A DNA stretch of 64,000 nucleotides, taken from NCBI GenBank assembly GCA_942493375.1, contig OW818698.1, positions 2,790,001-2,854,000 on the forward strand, written 5' to 3'. Under the pieces are notes generated by a model, which had not been told where the DNA came from, did no database searches, and saw only the letters and a list, made by a program, of their open reading frames with translations. Origin of the DNA: G942493375 sp942493375. GTDB lineage: Bacteria > Armatimonadota > UBA5829. Position numbers and translations under genes: made by a program. Numbering within the stretch: the stretch's first letter is position 1; each line of letters begins with the position of its first letter. Below are positions 1 to 8,388 of this stretch, piece by piece.

Positions 1-1
1 T

Positions 2-478
2 TCTGAAGAGCCTACCGATCCTGATGTAGCGGATATGGATATCGTCCATCACGGTCCATATGCACTGGATCCTAATCCCGGGACAGGTCCGGCAATGGGA
101 ATCGCAGTGCCACTTTTCAGCCTGGTTTACCACGATTCCATAGTCCTGCCCTGGTCAGCTTCATTCCCGGGCAGAGGGGGTTGGGGTATACCGGACGGTG
201 ATATAGGCTATGACCACGCTGTGCTTAACGCAGGCATTCCATACATTTCGACCTCTCCCGATCCAGAAGAATTGATGCGCGTCAGAAAACTGTGTGCACT
301 GCATCACAGGGTAGGTGTTCTGGAAATGACCAACCACGAGTTCCTTGATACCACTATGCGCAAACAGCGTAGCACATTCTCAGACGGTACAAAGGTCACA
401 GTGGACTTCGACAGCGGAGACTTCAAAATAGAACCTGAACTGACTGAAACCGAATTGAACAATGCCCTAAAAAACTAA
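2..478 (+). CDS. C-terminal end of a glycoside-hydrolase-like protein (5' truncated)
   Basis: The reading frame is open from base 2, so the gene starts upstream of the window and only about 158 C-terminal residues are present. The segment has aromatic-rich stretches (VYHDSIVLPW, then GGWGIPDGDIGYDHAVL) and ends in a small beta-rich tail with TFSDGTKVTVDFDSG. This tail pattern is common at the end of large bacterial glycosidases that carry a C-terminal beta-sandwich after a TIM barrel. It is followed by a hairpin and then the cupin/URO-D/dehydrogenase genes on the same strand, which fits a sugar-utilisation cluster. The family is inferred from pattern only, because the catalytic domain is outside the window. 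Confidence 0.6.
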   Translation, partial: SEEPTDPDVADMDIVHHGPYALDPNPGTGPAMGIAVPLFSLVYHDSIVLPWSASFPGRGGWGIPDGDIGYDHAVLNAGIPYISTSPDPEELMRVRKLCALHHRVGVLEMTNHEFLDTTMRKQRSTFSDGTKVTVDFDSGDFKIEPELTETELNNALKN

Positions 479-487
479 AGATCCAAT

Positions 488-509
488 GGGAGCACATCCA
501 CGTGCTCCC
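488..509 (+). terminator. hairpin after truncated glycosidase
   Basis: A perfect 8-bp stem GGGAGCAC/GTGCTCCC with a 6-base loop lies 10 bases after the stop codon. No U-run follows, so it may be a 3'-end stabiliser rather than a strong intrinsic terminator. Confidence 0.45.
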
Positions 510-524
510 TGAATCCTATCAACC

Positions 525-592
525 CGCATTATTCACGAATCTTAGCATTTGGCCGGTAGTCTGGGTAAAAGCTAAGATTCATGAATAATGCG
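525..592. repeat. long palindromic dispersed element, copy 1
   Basis: Two 26-base arms (525-550 and 567-592) are inverted copies with about two mismatches; the arms begin CGCATTATTCACGAATCTTA. The loop is 16 bases (GGCCGGTAGTCTGGGT). A degraded relative with the same end sequence lies at 22524-22594, so this is a dispersed family. This copy ends 15 bases upstream of the cupin start codon and would fold at the 5' end of that transcript. Confidence 0.75.
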
Positions 593-607
593 TGCTAAGG
601 AGCAGCA

Positions 608-967
608 ATGGCTACACATATCAAATCCCCATCAGTCGTCGAGTCGGGTGGAAACCTGCCGATGGTTATTGAGGAGTTCATAGGCCGGGTAAACACATCC
701 ACAGACAATGTCAGCATCGCCCGTTTGAAAAGCCCAGGTGGATGGATAGAACCCAGACAGACCCCTGAGTTCGATGAATACAGCATTGTCTTGTCCGGTG
801 CGTTATATGTTACAACGGAGAGCGGCACTATCAAAGCAAGAGCTGGTGAAACCGTGATAACATACAAGGGAGACTGGGTTCAATACTCTACCCCGGAACC
901 CGACGGCGCTGAATACATAGCCGTGTGTCTACCTGCATTCTCAATGGAACTGGCACACAGAGAATAA
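608..967 (+). CDS. small cupin-domain protein, copy 1
   Basis: A 119-residue single-domain cupin of the EutQ-like type. The core shows PEFDEYSIVLSGAL followed by ARAGETVITYKGDWVQYSTP, the two conserved cupin blocks. The usual metal-binding histidines of block 1 (HxH) are missing, and Asp-Glu-Tyr occupies that place, so ordinary metal chemistry is doubtful. AAGGAG lies 6 bases before the ATG. The next gene encodes a close relative (roughly two thirds identical), so this is a tandem duplication. The following URO-D-like and dehydrogenase genes suggest a role in small-molecule or sugar metabolism; the substrate is unknown. Confidence 0.8.
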   Translation: MATHIKSPSVVESGGNLPMVIEEFIGRVNTSTDNVSIARLKSPGGWIEPRQTPEFDEYSIVLSGALYVTTESGTIKARAGETVITYKGDWVQYSTPEPDGAEYIAVCLPAFSMELAHRE

Positions 968-1449
968 TTGATAATTGACAATGGATAATAGACAATCTAG
1001 TGTTAGCTGTTATCTGAGAGTATTTACTGTATATTACTGGAATGAGGAGACTGAGTATGGCTACTCTGATAAATTCAGCAACAATAATCCAAGCTGCAGG
1101 CAATAAACCGAAAGTTATTGAGGAATTTATAGGTAGAGTTAACTCTTCGACTTCAGATGTTAGCATCGCCAGGATGCGTAGTCCGTCCGGTTGGGTGGAA
1201 CCAGGTCAGACTCCTGAGTTCGACGAATATAGTATAGTCTTGTCCGGTGCTCTGCACGTCACCACTACAGCGGAGACGTTCATTGCCAGAGCCGGTGAGA
1301 CGTTTATTGCACACAAGGGAGAGTGGGTTCAATATTCTACTCCGGAGCCTGATGGGGCTGAATATATAGCGGTATGCATCCCGGCATTCTCAATGGATCT
1401 TGTACACCGTGACGAATAAATAATAATTGTGCATTGTCAATTATCAATT
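966..1449. repeat. 18-bp inverted repeat pair flanking the second cupin gene
   Basis: AATTGATAATTGACAATG at 966-983 is the exact reverse complement of 1432-1449. The two copies enclose the second cupin gene and its leader. Similar AATTGACAATT strings are widespread short intergenic repeats in bacteria. No transposase is present. Confidence 0.7.
1057..1419 (+). CDS. small cupin-domain protein, copy 2
   Basis: A 120-residue paralogue of the preceding cupin, sharing GRVN, QTPEFDEYSIVLSGAL and the C-terminal block WVQYSTPEPDGAEYIAVC. An upstream in-frame ATG at 1042 exists, but it overlaps GAGGAG (1044-1049), which is well placed as ribosome binding site for the ATG at 1057. That start also matches the length of copy 1. 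It too lacks the metal-binding histidines. The first cupin ends about 90 bases upstream and the URO-D-like gene begins 55 bases downstream, so the genes are probably co-transcribed. Ligand unknown. Confidence 0.8.
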   Translation: MATLINSATIIQAAGNKPKVIEEFIGRVNSSTSDVSIARMRSPSGWVEPGQTPEFDEYSIVLSGALHVTTTAETFIARAGETFIAHKGEWVQYSTPEPDGAEYIAVCIPAFSMDLVHRDE

Positions 1450-1474
1450 GTCCATTAAAAACAGGAGCTAGACC

Positions 1475-2500
1475 ATGTATCCAAATATAGTCGGAGAGTT
1501 CGCAAAAGCAATAGCATTAAAGGAGCCTGCGAAGGTACCAGTTGTTGCCTGCAGTGAAGAGTTTGATGTGCATGTTTGCGGCGGAGGTGTCACATACAGT
1601 GAATACATCCGCGATGCGAATATAATGTCAGCTACTCAGATTGCGGCAGTGAAACGGTTTGGATACGACTGGGCCTGGCTGCAGGTTGATGACTGCATGG
1701 TTTATGAAGTGCTGGGCGTTGAAGTCCGAGGAGAGGGAGATATACTGCCTGCTACTTGCGGATACTTACCTCCAACGAGAGAAACGTTAAACTCGCTCCC
1801 CAGTATCGATGTCCGGAAAGACGGACGTTTGCCTATCTTGATTGAATCTCTAAAGAGGATCAAGGATGAGTTCGGAGAGAGTGTGTTAGTCTGCGGGAGA
1901 GTTGAAGCCCCTTTCAGTTCGGTTACACTGCTATACGGAATAGAGGCAACTATGCTCCTGCCGCTCGATGATCCAGAGTTGTTCAAAGACACACTCGAGT
2001 ATTTTGTAGGTCTGCAGGCTGAGTTCGGGATTGCACAGAGAGAAGCCGGAGCTGATGCTGTCTGGGTCGGTGACTGCACTGCATCCGGACACCTGATAAG
2101 TGAACCATACTTCGCTGAATATGCAAAACCCTACGTAACCGACGTCGTGAAAGAATTCGACAAGGTTGATTTGTGGAGTATCTACCACGCCAGCGAGGAG
2201 AATGTTGGTCATCTGAAGCTGATGGCGGATTCCGGGATCAGTGTTTTGAGTGTCGGACCTGGATTGGATATTGCTGAAGCAAAGAAAGCTGTTGGTGATA
2301 AAGTCTGCCTGATCGGAAACCTTGACCCAATCGGAGTTTTATTGAATGGCCCCCCTGAACAGGTTGAAGCTGAAGCAAAGAGAATAATGAATATAGGCAA
2401 ACAGGGCGGAGGCTATATATTCAACACCGGAGAGATGGTTCCCAGAGATGTTCCTGTCGAGAATATGGAAGCTCTGATCCGTGCAGCAAACGAGGTGTGA
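1475..2500 (+). CDS. URO-D family protein (MtaA/CmuA-like)
   Basis: A 341-residue single-domain TIM-barrel protein of the uroporphyrinogen decarboxylase superfamily. The C-terminal half shows the typical pattern WSIYHASEENVGHL, then LIGNLDP and GGYIFNTGEMVPRDVP. Members next to sugar genes are usually not heme enzymes; the superfamily also contains corrinoid-dependent methyltransferases. No other heme or corrinoid gene is nearby, so a methyl-transfer or unknown role is more likely than heme synthesis. AGGAG precedes the ATG. The downstream dehydrogenase starts one base after this stop codon, showing translational coupling. Confidence 0.8.
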   Translation: MYPNIVGEFAKAIALKEPAKVPVVACSEEFDVHVCGGGVTYSEYIRDANIMSATQIAAVKRFGYDWAWLQVDDCMVYEVLGVEVRGEGDILPATCGYLPPTRETLNSLPSIDVRKDGRLPILIESLKRIKDEFGESVLVCGRVEAPFSSVTLLYGIEATMLLPLDDPELFKDTLEYFVGLQAEFGIAQREAGADAVWVGDCTASGHLISEPYFAEYAKPYVTDVVKEFDKVDLWSIYHASEENVGHLKLMADSGISVLSVGPGLDIAEAKKAVGDKVCLIGNLDPIGVLLNGPPEQVEAEAKRIMNIGKQGGGYIFNTGEMVPRDVPVENMEALIRAANEV

Positions 2501-2501
2501 T

Positions 2502-3536
2502 ATGTCGATAAAGTGCGCAGTGATTGGACTTGGACATGTCGGATGGACATACAGCAGCGCCATCGGGACGATTGACGGAGTGGAACTGGTAGCTGCCTGT
2601 GATGTTTTCGAGAAAGCCAGGAATGTGTATAGAGACAAATTCCCGGGCGTGCCGATATATCAATCAGTTCCGGAAATGCTTGAATCGGTAGACTTTGACG
2701 CTGCGTTTGTGCTGACTTCAGACCCCTGCCATATGGAACCTTTTATACAGTGTATAGAAGCCGGGAAGCATGTCTTTGTTGAGAAACCTGTTGCTAATAA
2801 AATCGAAGACATAGTCGAAATGGTGCAGACTATTGACAGGCATCCTGATCTGGTTGCAGCATCCGGGCATATACTGCGGTACTATCCAGTAAATCAGAAG
2901 ATCAAACAGATGGCTGTGGATGGTGAGTTCGGCGACATTTTCTATATGGAAGGCGACTATATCCACAATCTTCTCTACCAGGCAGCTCCTGAGAAATTCA
3001 ATGAGTCGCTCGGACGAAACTGGTATACGGAAGACGAAAAACCTATGGTTGGGGGAGGCTGTCATCCGTTTGATGTACTGGCATGGGTCGCGGATTCTCC
3101 GGTAGTATCTGTAAGTTCAATGGGAAACCACATAGCATTCCCTGCAATGAAACACGAGGACTGCATAGTATCAATTTACAAGTTCGAATCCGGAGCTGTT
3201 GCCAAAGTCACAGCATTGTATGGACCGGTGGCACCTTATGCTGCTTTTAACAACATTGCAGTCTACGGCACAAAAGCATCAGTCTGGCGTGACCAGGTCT
3301 GTTTCGACCACGAAGAAGGCTGGAAACCGCTCGAATATCAAACATATGAGGAAAAGTTCAGCCACGGTTTTGAAAGAGAGATAATAGATTTTGCCAATGC
3401 AATACGGACTGGTCAACCAGTAATTGCCCCAGCCAGAGACTGTGCTCAAAGCGAGGTTGCTACATTAATAGCTACTGATGCTCTGAACACAGGAAAAGAG
3501 CTGGATGTACCTCAGTTAAGTAAATTATTTATATAA
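2502..3536 (+). CDS. Gfo/Idh/MocA family oxidoreductase
   Basis: A 344-residue NAD(P)-dependent dehydrogenase of the glucose-fructose oxidoreductase / inositol dehydrogenase family. The Rossmann motif GLGHVG is near residue 10, the EKP motif (VEKPVANK) in the middle, and GGGCHPFDVLAW carries the expected catalytic-region histidine. The ATG at 2502 sits one base after the previous stop with GAGGTG just upstream; an in-frame GTG at 2481 lies inside the preceding gene and is less likely. The substrate is probably a sugar or cyclitol and cannot be named. An esterase gene follows 9 bases downstream. Confidence 0.88.
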   Translation: MSIKCAVIGLGHVGWTYSSAIGTIDGVELVAACDVFEKARNVYRDKFPGVPIYQSVPEMLESVDFDAAFVLTSDPCHMEPFIQCIEAGKHVFVEKPVANKIEDIVEMVQTIDRHPDLVAASGHILRYYPVNQKIKQMAVDGEFGDIFYMEGDYIHNLLYQAAPEKFNESLGRNWYTEDEKPMVGGGCHPFDVLAWVADSPVVSVSSMGNHIAFPAMKHEDCIVSIYKFESGAVAKVTALYGPVAPYAAFNNIAVYGTKASVWRDQVCFDHEEGWKPLEYQTYEEKFSHGFEREIIDFANAIRTGQPVIAPARDCAQSEVATLIATDALNTGKELDVPQLSKLFI

Positions 3537-3545
3537 GGAGTTTTT

Positions 3546-4532
3546 ATGAAAATCGCAAGTATCTTATTTTGTCTTGGTCTTATTGTTGTGCTTCACTCTT
3601 CAATGGCTGCACAGGCAGAGGGTACGGATTTATCTATCTTAACAAACGCTAAGTCGCCATTTGTGGATGGAGATATAGTGGTAACTCTGGGGGATTCTAT
3701 TACCCAGTTCGGTGATGGCCCTGATGGATATGTAACGCTACTTCGAAATGCGTTTGCAAAAATCAGCCATCCAGCAGTTACGGTTATAAACGCAGGTATT
3801 TCAGGCAATGAAGTGCCGGACTTGCAGGCTAGATACAAACGCGATGTATTGTCGAAGAACCCGACTGTAGTTTTTATCTACATAGGGATCAACGATATCT
3901 GGCACCACGGCGGCGATTTGGGTGAACCCAGGACGAAATTCGAGACCGGACTGAGGCATATAATCCACAAGATGCAGCAGCAGGGAATTACAGTCGTGCT
4001 TGCAACTCCATCAGTCATCGGCGAGAAACCGGATGGGACGAACCCTGTTGATAAATCTCTGGATGCCTTCTCCGACACCAGCCGTGCTATCGCAAAGGAT
4101 ATGCATCTGGAACTGTGCGACTTGCGGAAAGCATTCATCGACTATTTGAAAATCCACAATCCTGATGCAAAAGAAATGGGAGTGCTCACGCAGGATACAG
4201 TCCACCTCAATGCAGCCGGTAACCTATTGGTAGCTCAGGAGGCTGCAAGAAGTCTAGTGGCAGCCCGTGGTTGCAAAATGGTCCCGCTGGTGATAGCTGA
4301 TACAGAGTTCACTGACCAGGGCACAGTGGCGATCAACTTCCTGCCCAAGAAGAATGCCACCGGACTGGTCATTCGATACACACTAAATGGCACTGCACCA
4401 ACTGCAAAATCTCCGCGTTATACAAAACCGATCAAAGTCAACAAGACTACGACAATAACTGCACAAGCATTTAGGAAGAATAAGGCTGCCGGTTATGCGA
4501 TCTCAGCAACGGCGACAAAACTTCCTCAGTAA
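3546..4532 (+). CDS. secreted SGNH/GDSL esterase with C-terminal chitobiase-type domain
   Basis: 328 residues with an N-terminal signal peptide (about residues 1-24). SGNH blocks are clear: GDS with nucleophile Ser51, the Gly block NAGISGNE, GINDIW, and the Asp/His block DTVHLN. After about residue 240 comes a small beta domain with RYTLNGTAPTAKSPRY, the pattern of the chitobiase/beta-hexosaminidase C-terminal domain. Enzymes of this type usually remove acetyl groups from plant or bacterial polysaccharides outside the cytoplasm. AAGGAG lies 7 bases before the ATG. It is the last gene of the + strand cluster, ending at a hairpin shared with the convergent gene. Confidence 0.85.
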   Translation: MKIASILFCLGLIVVLHSSMAAQAEGTDLSILTNAKSPFVDGDIVVTLGDSITQFGDGPDGYVTLLRNAFAKISHPAVTVINAGISGNEVPDLQARYKRDVLSKNPTVVFIYIGINDIWHHGGDLGEPRTKFETGLRHIIHKMQQQGITVVLATPSVIGEKPDGTNPVDKSLDAFSDTSRAIAKDMHLELCDLRKAFIDYLKIHNPDAKEMGVLTQDTVHLNAAGNLLVAQEAARSLVAARGCKMVPLVIADTEFTDQGTVAINFLPKKNATGLVIRYTLNGTAPTAKSPRYTKPIKVNKTTTITAQAFRKNKAAGYAISATATKLPQ

Positions 4533-4538
4533 AAGACT

Positions 4539-4583
4539 AAGATCGGACTGATCAGTCAGATTTGACGGATCAGTCTGATCTTA
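4539..4583. terminator. bidirectional terminator, GATC-rich hairpin family copy 1
   Basis: Arms TAAGATCGGACTGATC (4539-4554) and GATCAGTCTGATCTTA (4568-4583) pair at 15 of 16 positions. It lies between two convergent genes, with A/T on both flanks. Related hairpins are at 6693-6730 and 17434-17462. Confidence 0.7.
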
Positions 4584-4601
4584 TATTACCTATTGAATAG
4601 A

Positions 4602-6140
4602 TTACTCCTCGACAGCGCTGTTTTGTTTTCCAAGAGCTATCTTTTTCAAGTCGCCTGATACTTCCGAGAAGACTATCGGGTTCACCAAGTCAAATGGGAT
4701 CAACCTTGGATCATCTGCGTTTGTGGGACCATCGAATAGGTAGGAGCTGGATTTCACGATCCCACTTGAGACAAAGTAGGCAGTTCCAAGAATGATTTCG
4801 GAATACAAATCAACAGCAGGTGACATGTCTTCCAGGTTGATGAATGCATCTATATCGGCTTTGGGAAATGATTTTATATAAACGGGAATTATTCCATCAA
4901 CTGCTGCACCCCTTCGCCAACCTAGCCTGTCTGCTCTGCCTTTGAAAGACATTCCATTCATTGTATATTTGTCCCAATCAGCAATGAATCTATTGCTTTC
5001 CTGACCCGATGGCACTGCGATGACCGGTCTCTCCATTTGATCGAAGGGAGGTTCTATTTCATAGTCAGAAAGGTGAGTGTTCCACTGCTGTCTGAGTTCA
5101 TTGTCCAATTCCAGGGGATGGATTATTCCAATTTCAGCATCAGTTGATAGATTGACTGTATCATCTTTGTAGTCGGTAAAGGTCTGATCTTCCAGTGTTC
5201 GAAAAGTCGCGGTTAACACCCCATTTTCATTATAGGCACCCCAGACAAGCCGGACTCCAAATGGAATCATTATAGGGTTTGAGAGGAAAAGAGCAGACCA
5301 GGCATCGAACGACCAACGCCTCTGTTGGACCATCAGGGCTTCCAACCTGCGAGTCTGGGCTTTGGATACTTCTCTGAGCAAGCTTCCCAGTTCCTTGAAC
5401 TCTGATTTGAGATCATCCGGAGTACCGGATGGTAGGGATGTTATGCGTTTGTCTTTGTCCAGATCGAAGTACTCGAGTTTGAAGGTAGTTGAAACCCTTA
5501 CCCGAATGGTTTTATCTGCTATAACTATCTCTCGCGGTTTACCGGGTTCAAATCCAAGAGAAGGGATTACTCTGTCTCCAAGTTCGTCCGGATTGACTCC
5601 CAGTGCGTGTGCTGCGGATGCGAAAGCCTCTACAGCCGCTGCCCCGATGTTTTTGACCTTTGTCCTGTAGCGCATTGATAAGGTGTCTATAGCAAGAAGA
5701 GCACGATCTGTTTTGGGGAGTGCCAAAGCCTGCACTGCATATTCAGCGAGTTTTCCTCTGCCGGCATCTGCCCATTTAATGATGTTTGTAGTTAGAGCAC
5801 GAACAATACGGTCATCTCCAAGCATTCCAGCAACAACCATCACCCATTTACTCTTGGTATCGGCACCGTTCGCAAAGTATTCACTCAGCAACGCCAGTGC
5901 AAAGTCTCCACTGGTGGATTTATCTATTAAATCATACAAAGGCTGGAGTTCAATCAGTGGTTGAATATCCTGGCTGCCTGCTTGTTTGCAGATCAGATAT
6001 TTCATAATATCGACTGGAACAGGATCACCATTATCATACAGCAGACCGGAGAGGCTTATGTTCTCCAGCCATCGAGCAGGAGGCCATCTGAGGCGGGGTT
6101 TATCACCGGTCTGAATGTATTGGTCAATAAGGTTGATCAT
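4602..6140 (-). CDS. DUF4132 domain protein
   Basis: 512 residues, cytoplasmic, no signal peptide. The N-terminal third is helical and repeat-like (residues about 60-200). The C-terminal part, with RRWSFDAWSALFLSNPIMIPFGVRLVWG cut into RRWSFDAWSALFLSN and PFGVRLVWG, and later IGIIHPLEL, matches the DUF4132 pattern. In many genomes DUF4132 proteins accompany WGR-domain proteins and are loosely named MolR; no WGR domain is seen here. Function is not established. GGAGG lies upstream of the ATG. It stands alone between a convergent and a divergent neighbour. Confidence 0.7.
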   Translation of the reverse strand: MINLIDQYIQTGDKPRLRWPPARWLENISLSGLLYDNGDPVPVDIMKYLICKQAGSQDIQPLIELQPLYDLIDKSTSGDFALALLSEYFANGADTKSKWVMVVAGMLGDDRIVRALTTNIIKWADAGRGKLAEYAVQALALPKTDRALLAIDTLSMRYRTKVKNIGAAAVEAFASAAHALGVNPDELGDRVIPSLGFEPGKPREIVIADKTIRVRVSTTFKLEYFDLDKDKRITSLPSGTPDDLKSEFKELGSLLREVSKAQTRRLEALMVQQRRWSFDAWSALFLSNPIMIPFGVRLVWGAYNENGVLTATFRTLEDQTFTDYKDDTVNLSTDAEIGIIHPLELDNELRQQWNTHLSDYEIEPPFDQMERPVIAVPSGQESNRFIADWDKYTMNGMSFKGRADRLGWRRGAAVDGIIPVYIKSFPKADIDAFINLEDMSPAVDLYSEIILGTAYFVSSGIVKSSSYLFDGPTNADDPRLIPFDLVNPIVFSEVSGDLKKIALGKQNSAVEE

Positions 6141-6317
6141 TCTGCCTGTCCTCCATAGCTGGATAACTGCATATAACGAAAAGAAGTCGCAGATATGATA
6201 TACACTTCTTTGTTTATTCGCTTGGTTCCTGCATATTCCGGATATGTACCAGTGCTGGCACTTGAGGTTTATTCGTTATGGGTAAAATAGAAGGGAATTC
6301 ATCTACGAGGTGAACTA

Positions 6318-6680
6318 ATGAAACCCAATATCGATGAGACTGAGTTCGGATATATAACGGTTGACGGTGACAGAATCGAGCACGATATTATGATCAGGCT
6401 TTCGGGGGAGGTTGTTAAGCGGAAGAAGAGTCTTTCAAAAGCTATTTATGGGACTTCCCATACGGTTTCGCTTGATGAAGCCAAATATGTATATGAAGCA
6501 GGAGCAAAGCAAGTGATTATTGGGGCTGGGCAGGACGGGATGGTTTCGCTCTCTAATGAAGCTGCAGAGTTCTTTGAGAAAAAGGATTGCGAAGTAGATA
6601 TTAAACCCACACCCACGGCGATCAAGCGATGGAACAAGGCTAAGGGGAAGGTTATAGCCATGTTCCATGTTACCTGCTGA
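6318..6680 (+). CDS. Mth938-like domain protein
   Basis: A 120-residue single-domain protein of the Mth938/NDUFAF3-like (DUF498) family. It shows the typical order FGYITVDGDRIEHDIMI, then VSLDEAKYVYEAGAKQVIIGAGQDGMVSLS split by a short helix, and a C-terminal strand KVIAMFHVTC. Mitochondrial relatives help assemble complex I; bacterial members have no proven role. GAGGTGA precedes the ATG. It is a single gene between a divergent DUF4132 gene and a convergent secreted protein gene, ending in a GATC-type hairpin. Confidence 0.8.
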   Translation: MKPNIDETEFGYITVDGDRIEHDIMIRLSGEVVKRKKSLSKAIYGTSHTVSLDEAKYVYEAGAKQVIIGAGQDGMVSLSNEAAEFFEKKDCEVDIKPTPTAIKRWNKAKGKVIAMFHVTC

Positions 6681-6692
6681 ATGTTTTGGGAA

Positions 6693-6730
6693 ATCGGACG
6701 GATCAGTCGGATCTGACCGATCCGTCGGAT
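6693..6730. terminator. bidirectional terminator, GATC-rich hairpin family copy 2
   Basis: ATCGGACGGATC (6693-6704) pairs with GATCCGTCGGAT (6719-6730) with one mismatch. It lies between convergent stop codons at 6680 and 6735 and is followed on the + side by TTCTTATTTATT. Confidence 0.65.
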
Positions 6731-6734
6731 GTTC

Positions 6735-7850
6735 TTATTTATTCCAGTCTTTCTCTGCTTCCCGGATTTGTTTGATTGCTTCACGTTCCAGGATCAACGC
6801 TGCATTCAATCTCTTTATCTGTTCTTTGATCGTTTTTGGAGTCCATTTTTGTCCGTCTTTTAAGAACCAGGGGTACGGAGCGATGGTTATAACACAGTGG
6901 TCCTTGTCTCTCAGGACCTGGTTTGCCTGTTTATCGTATATGTCTGCTGCTTTGCGCAGGTGCTTGGCAGCATCAGGATTGAACTCGCCAGCTATTTCCC
7001 TAAGATAAACGGCGCCAGTGCTGCGGTATTGGGCAAGACATTCATAATTCCAGGCATTTCCATGCATGCTATCTGCTCTGGTCTTCTCATCTGCGGATTC
7101 CAAGGCTTTGAGCTTTTCGATATAGTTCTGCCAGGCTTTGAAGCCTACATAATAGCCAGCGGATTCTTCAATATCAGCCATTTTAAGAGCCTGCTGGAGA
7201 GCCGATATTGCTAATTCACGTCTGGAAAGCAATTTATCCTTCGGTCCAGTATAGACAGCTATTCCCCAGGGCCACTGGGTTTCTATGAATGTTTTCTTCA
7301 TATTTGCATCTCTGAAATAATGCAGACATATCCACTCTTCCCCGTTTTTTTGGTAACCAACAATGAGGCCGTCTTCTTCACATCCATACTGCACAGGAAT
7401 ACCGCGGTCTATGCTATCCACAACAGCTTTCCTGGCTTCTGCGACTTTTGCGGTATCTTCTGGTTTGACAGAGAAAGAAGTGATCTTCCATGGCAGCGCA
7501 GCCACTGAATTGTCGACGCACTCATACCCACAACATGAATGAGGAGAACTCGGGCAGAGGCCATCTTTACTGATCTGAAATCGAAATGCCAGCGAAGATA
7601 CACCAAGCTGATAAGCATATGTTACGTTCTCGCCGACTGCCTGCATGACTGCTTCCTGGGCAGCGTGGACAGAGCTCTCTTTGTCACCACAGAACCAGCC
7701 GTTGACGCCCTCCAGCCAGACTGCATCACCTATTTTATGTACGGTTACTTTTTTCTCGGTTGCTGAGCTTGAAGATGAGTGAATAATGAAACATGCGAAG
7801 AGCAATAGAAAGCAGATTTGGAGGTTTATTGAAGGGAGATTTGTGATCAT
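6735..7850 (-). CDS. secreted Cys-rich protein of unknown function
   Basis: 371 residues with a hydrophobic signal peptide (about residues 8-30). The central part contains a cluster of cysteines and a histidine (CPSSPHSCCGYEC) and a segment VDSIDRGIPVQYGCEEDGLIVGY that resembles proteins with a C39-like or BtrH-N-like papain fold, where a fixed-size gift of Cys and His would be catalytic. The C-terminal 150 residues are helical. I cannot assign a family with confidence. It is preceded by a repeat array and separated by about 115 bases from the PaaK/ACT operon. Confidence 0.6.
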   Translation of the reverse strand: MITNLPSINLQICFLLLFACFIIHSSSSSATEKKVTVHKIGDAVWLEGVNGWFCGDKESSVHAAQEAVMQAVGENVTYAYQLGVSSLAFRFQISKDGLCPSSPHSCCGYECVDNSVAALPWKITSFSVKPEDTAKVAEARKAVVDSIDRGIPVQYGCEEDGLIVGYQKNGEEWICLHYFRDANMKKTFIETQWPWGIAVYTGPKDKLLSRRELAISALQQALKMADIEESAGYYVGFKAWQNYIEKLKALESADEKTRADSMHGNAWNYECLAQYRSTGAVYLREIAGEFNPDAAKHLRKAADIYDKQANQVLRDKDHCVITIAPYPWFLKDGQKWTPKTIKEQIKRLNAALILEREAIKQIREAEKDWNK

Positions 7851-7883
7851 TTTTATGCTCTCCTCTCTGGTAGATGAGAAACC

Positions 7884-7961
7884 AGGACGAATAGGACTTA
7901 TAAGACGTATAGGACATGGTGTCTTATTAGTCTTATATGTCCTATACGTCTTATTGGTCCT
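7884..7961. repeat. palindromic 10-base-period GGAC/TATA repeat array
   Basis: The units AGGACGAATAGGACTTATAA and so on recur every 10 bases, and the second half (GTCTTATTAGTCTTATATGT...) is the approximate reverse complement of the first. The whole can fold as one long hairpin. It lies just after the stop codon of the ACT gene on the - strand and could act as its terminator. Related stretches are at about 9902-9940 and 16603-16637. Confidence 0.6.
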
Positions 7962-7965
7962 TATT

Positions 7966-8388
7966 TTACAATTTGTTGAGCACAGTCAGGCCAGCGGCGG
8001 TGGCGGCGATTTCTATGGCCGGGAGGTTGTCACCTTTAACTACGAAAACAGCACGCTTGCCTCTTTCGAGGATGCAGCCGTAGGCCTGTGTAAGGTTGAT
8101 ACCTGTCTTCTCGACTGCATTCGCCAATTTGACCAGTCCACCCGGTTGGTCAGGGATTTCGATGCAAGTGACCTGGGTCAGGGCTGTAGTCATACCAGCA
8201 GCAGCCAAGGCTTCCCTGGCTTTCATCGGGTCAGCGGTCAGCATCTTAAAGACTCCATATTGGCCTTCATCTGCAACGTCCATGGCTAATATGTCGATAC
8301 CGGCTTTGCTCAGGACTTCAGCCACCATAGACAATTTGCCTGGTTTGTTCTCTGCAAATACGCTTACTTCATCATACATGGCAATCAC
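7966..8388 (-). CDS. tandem ACT domain protein
   Basis: 140 residues made of two ACT domains (about 1-68 and 70-140); the second begins with TQVTCIEIPDQPGGLVKLA. Such proteins bind amino acids and are commonly encoded beside phenylacetate-CoA ligase genes, often with indolepyruvate oxidoreductase genes, which are absent here. The start is probably GTG at 8388: it overlaps the upstream stop as GTGA and has AAAGGA 5 bases before it. The ATG at 8379 has much poorer spacing. Probably a regulator or sensor for aromatic acid activation. Confidence 0.82.
   Translation of the reverse strand: MIAMYDEVSVFAENKPGKLSMVAEVLSKAGIDILAMDVADEGQYGVFKMLTADPMKAREALAAAGMTTALTQVTCIEIPDQPGGLVKLANAVEKTGINLTQAYGCILERGKRAVFVVKGDNLPAIEIAATAAGLTVLNKL

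Noticed and set aside
7786..8289. 167-codon frame on the + strand
   Set aside because: It runs opposite to the ACT gene and through the repeat array. Its translation is low in structure and has no family pattern.
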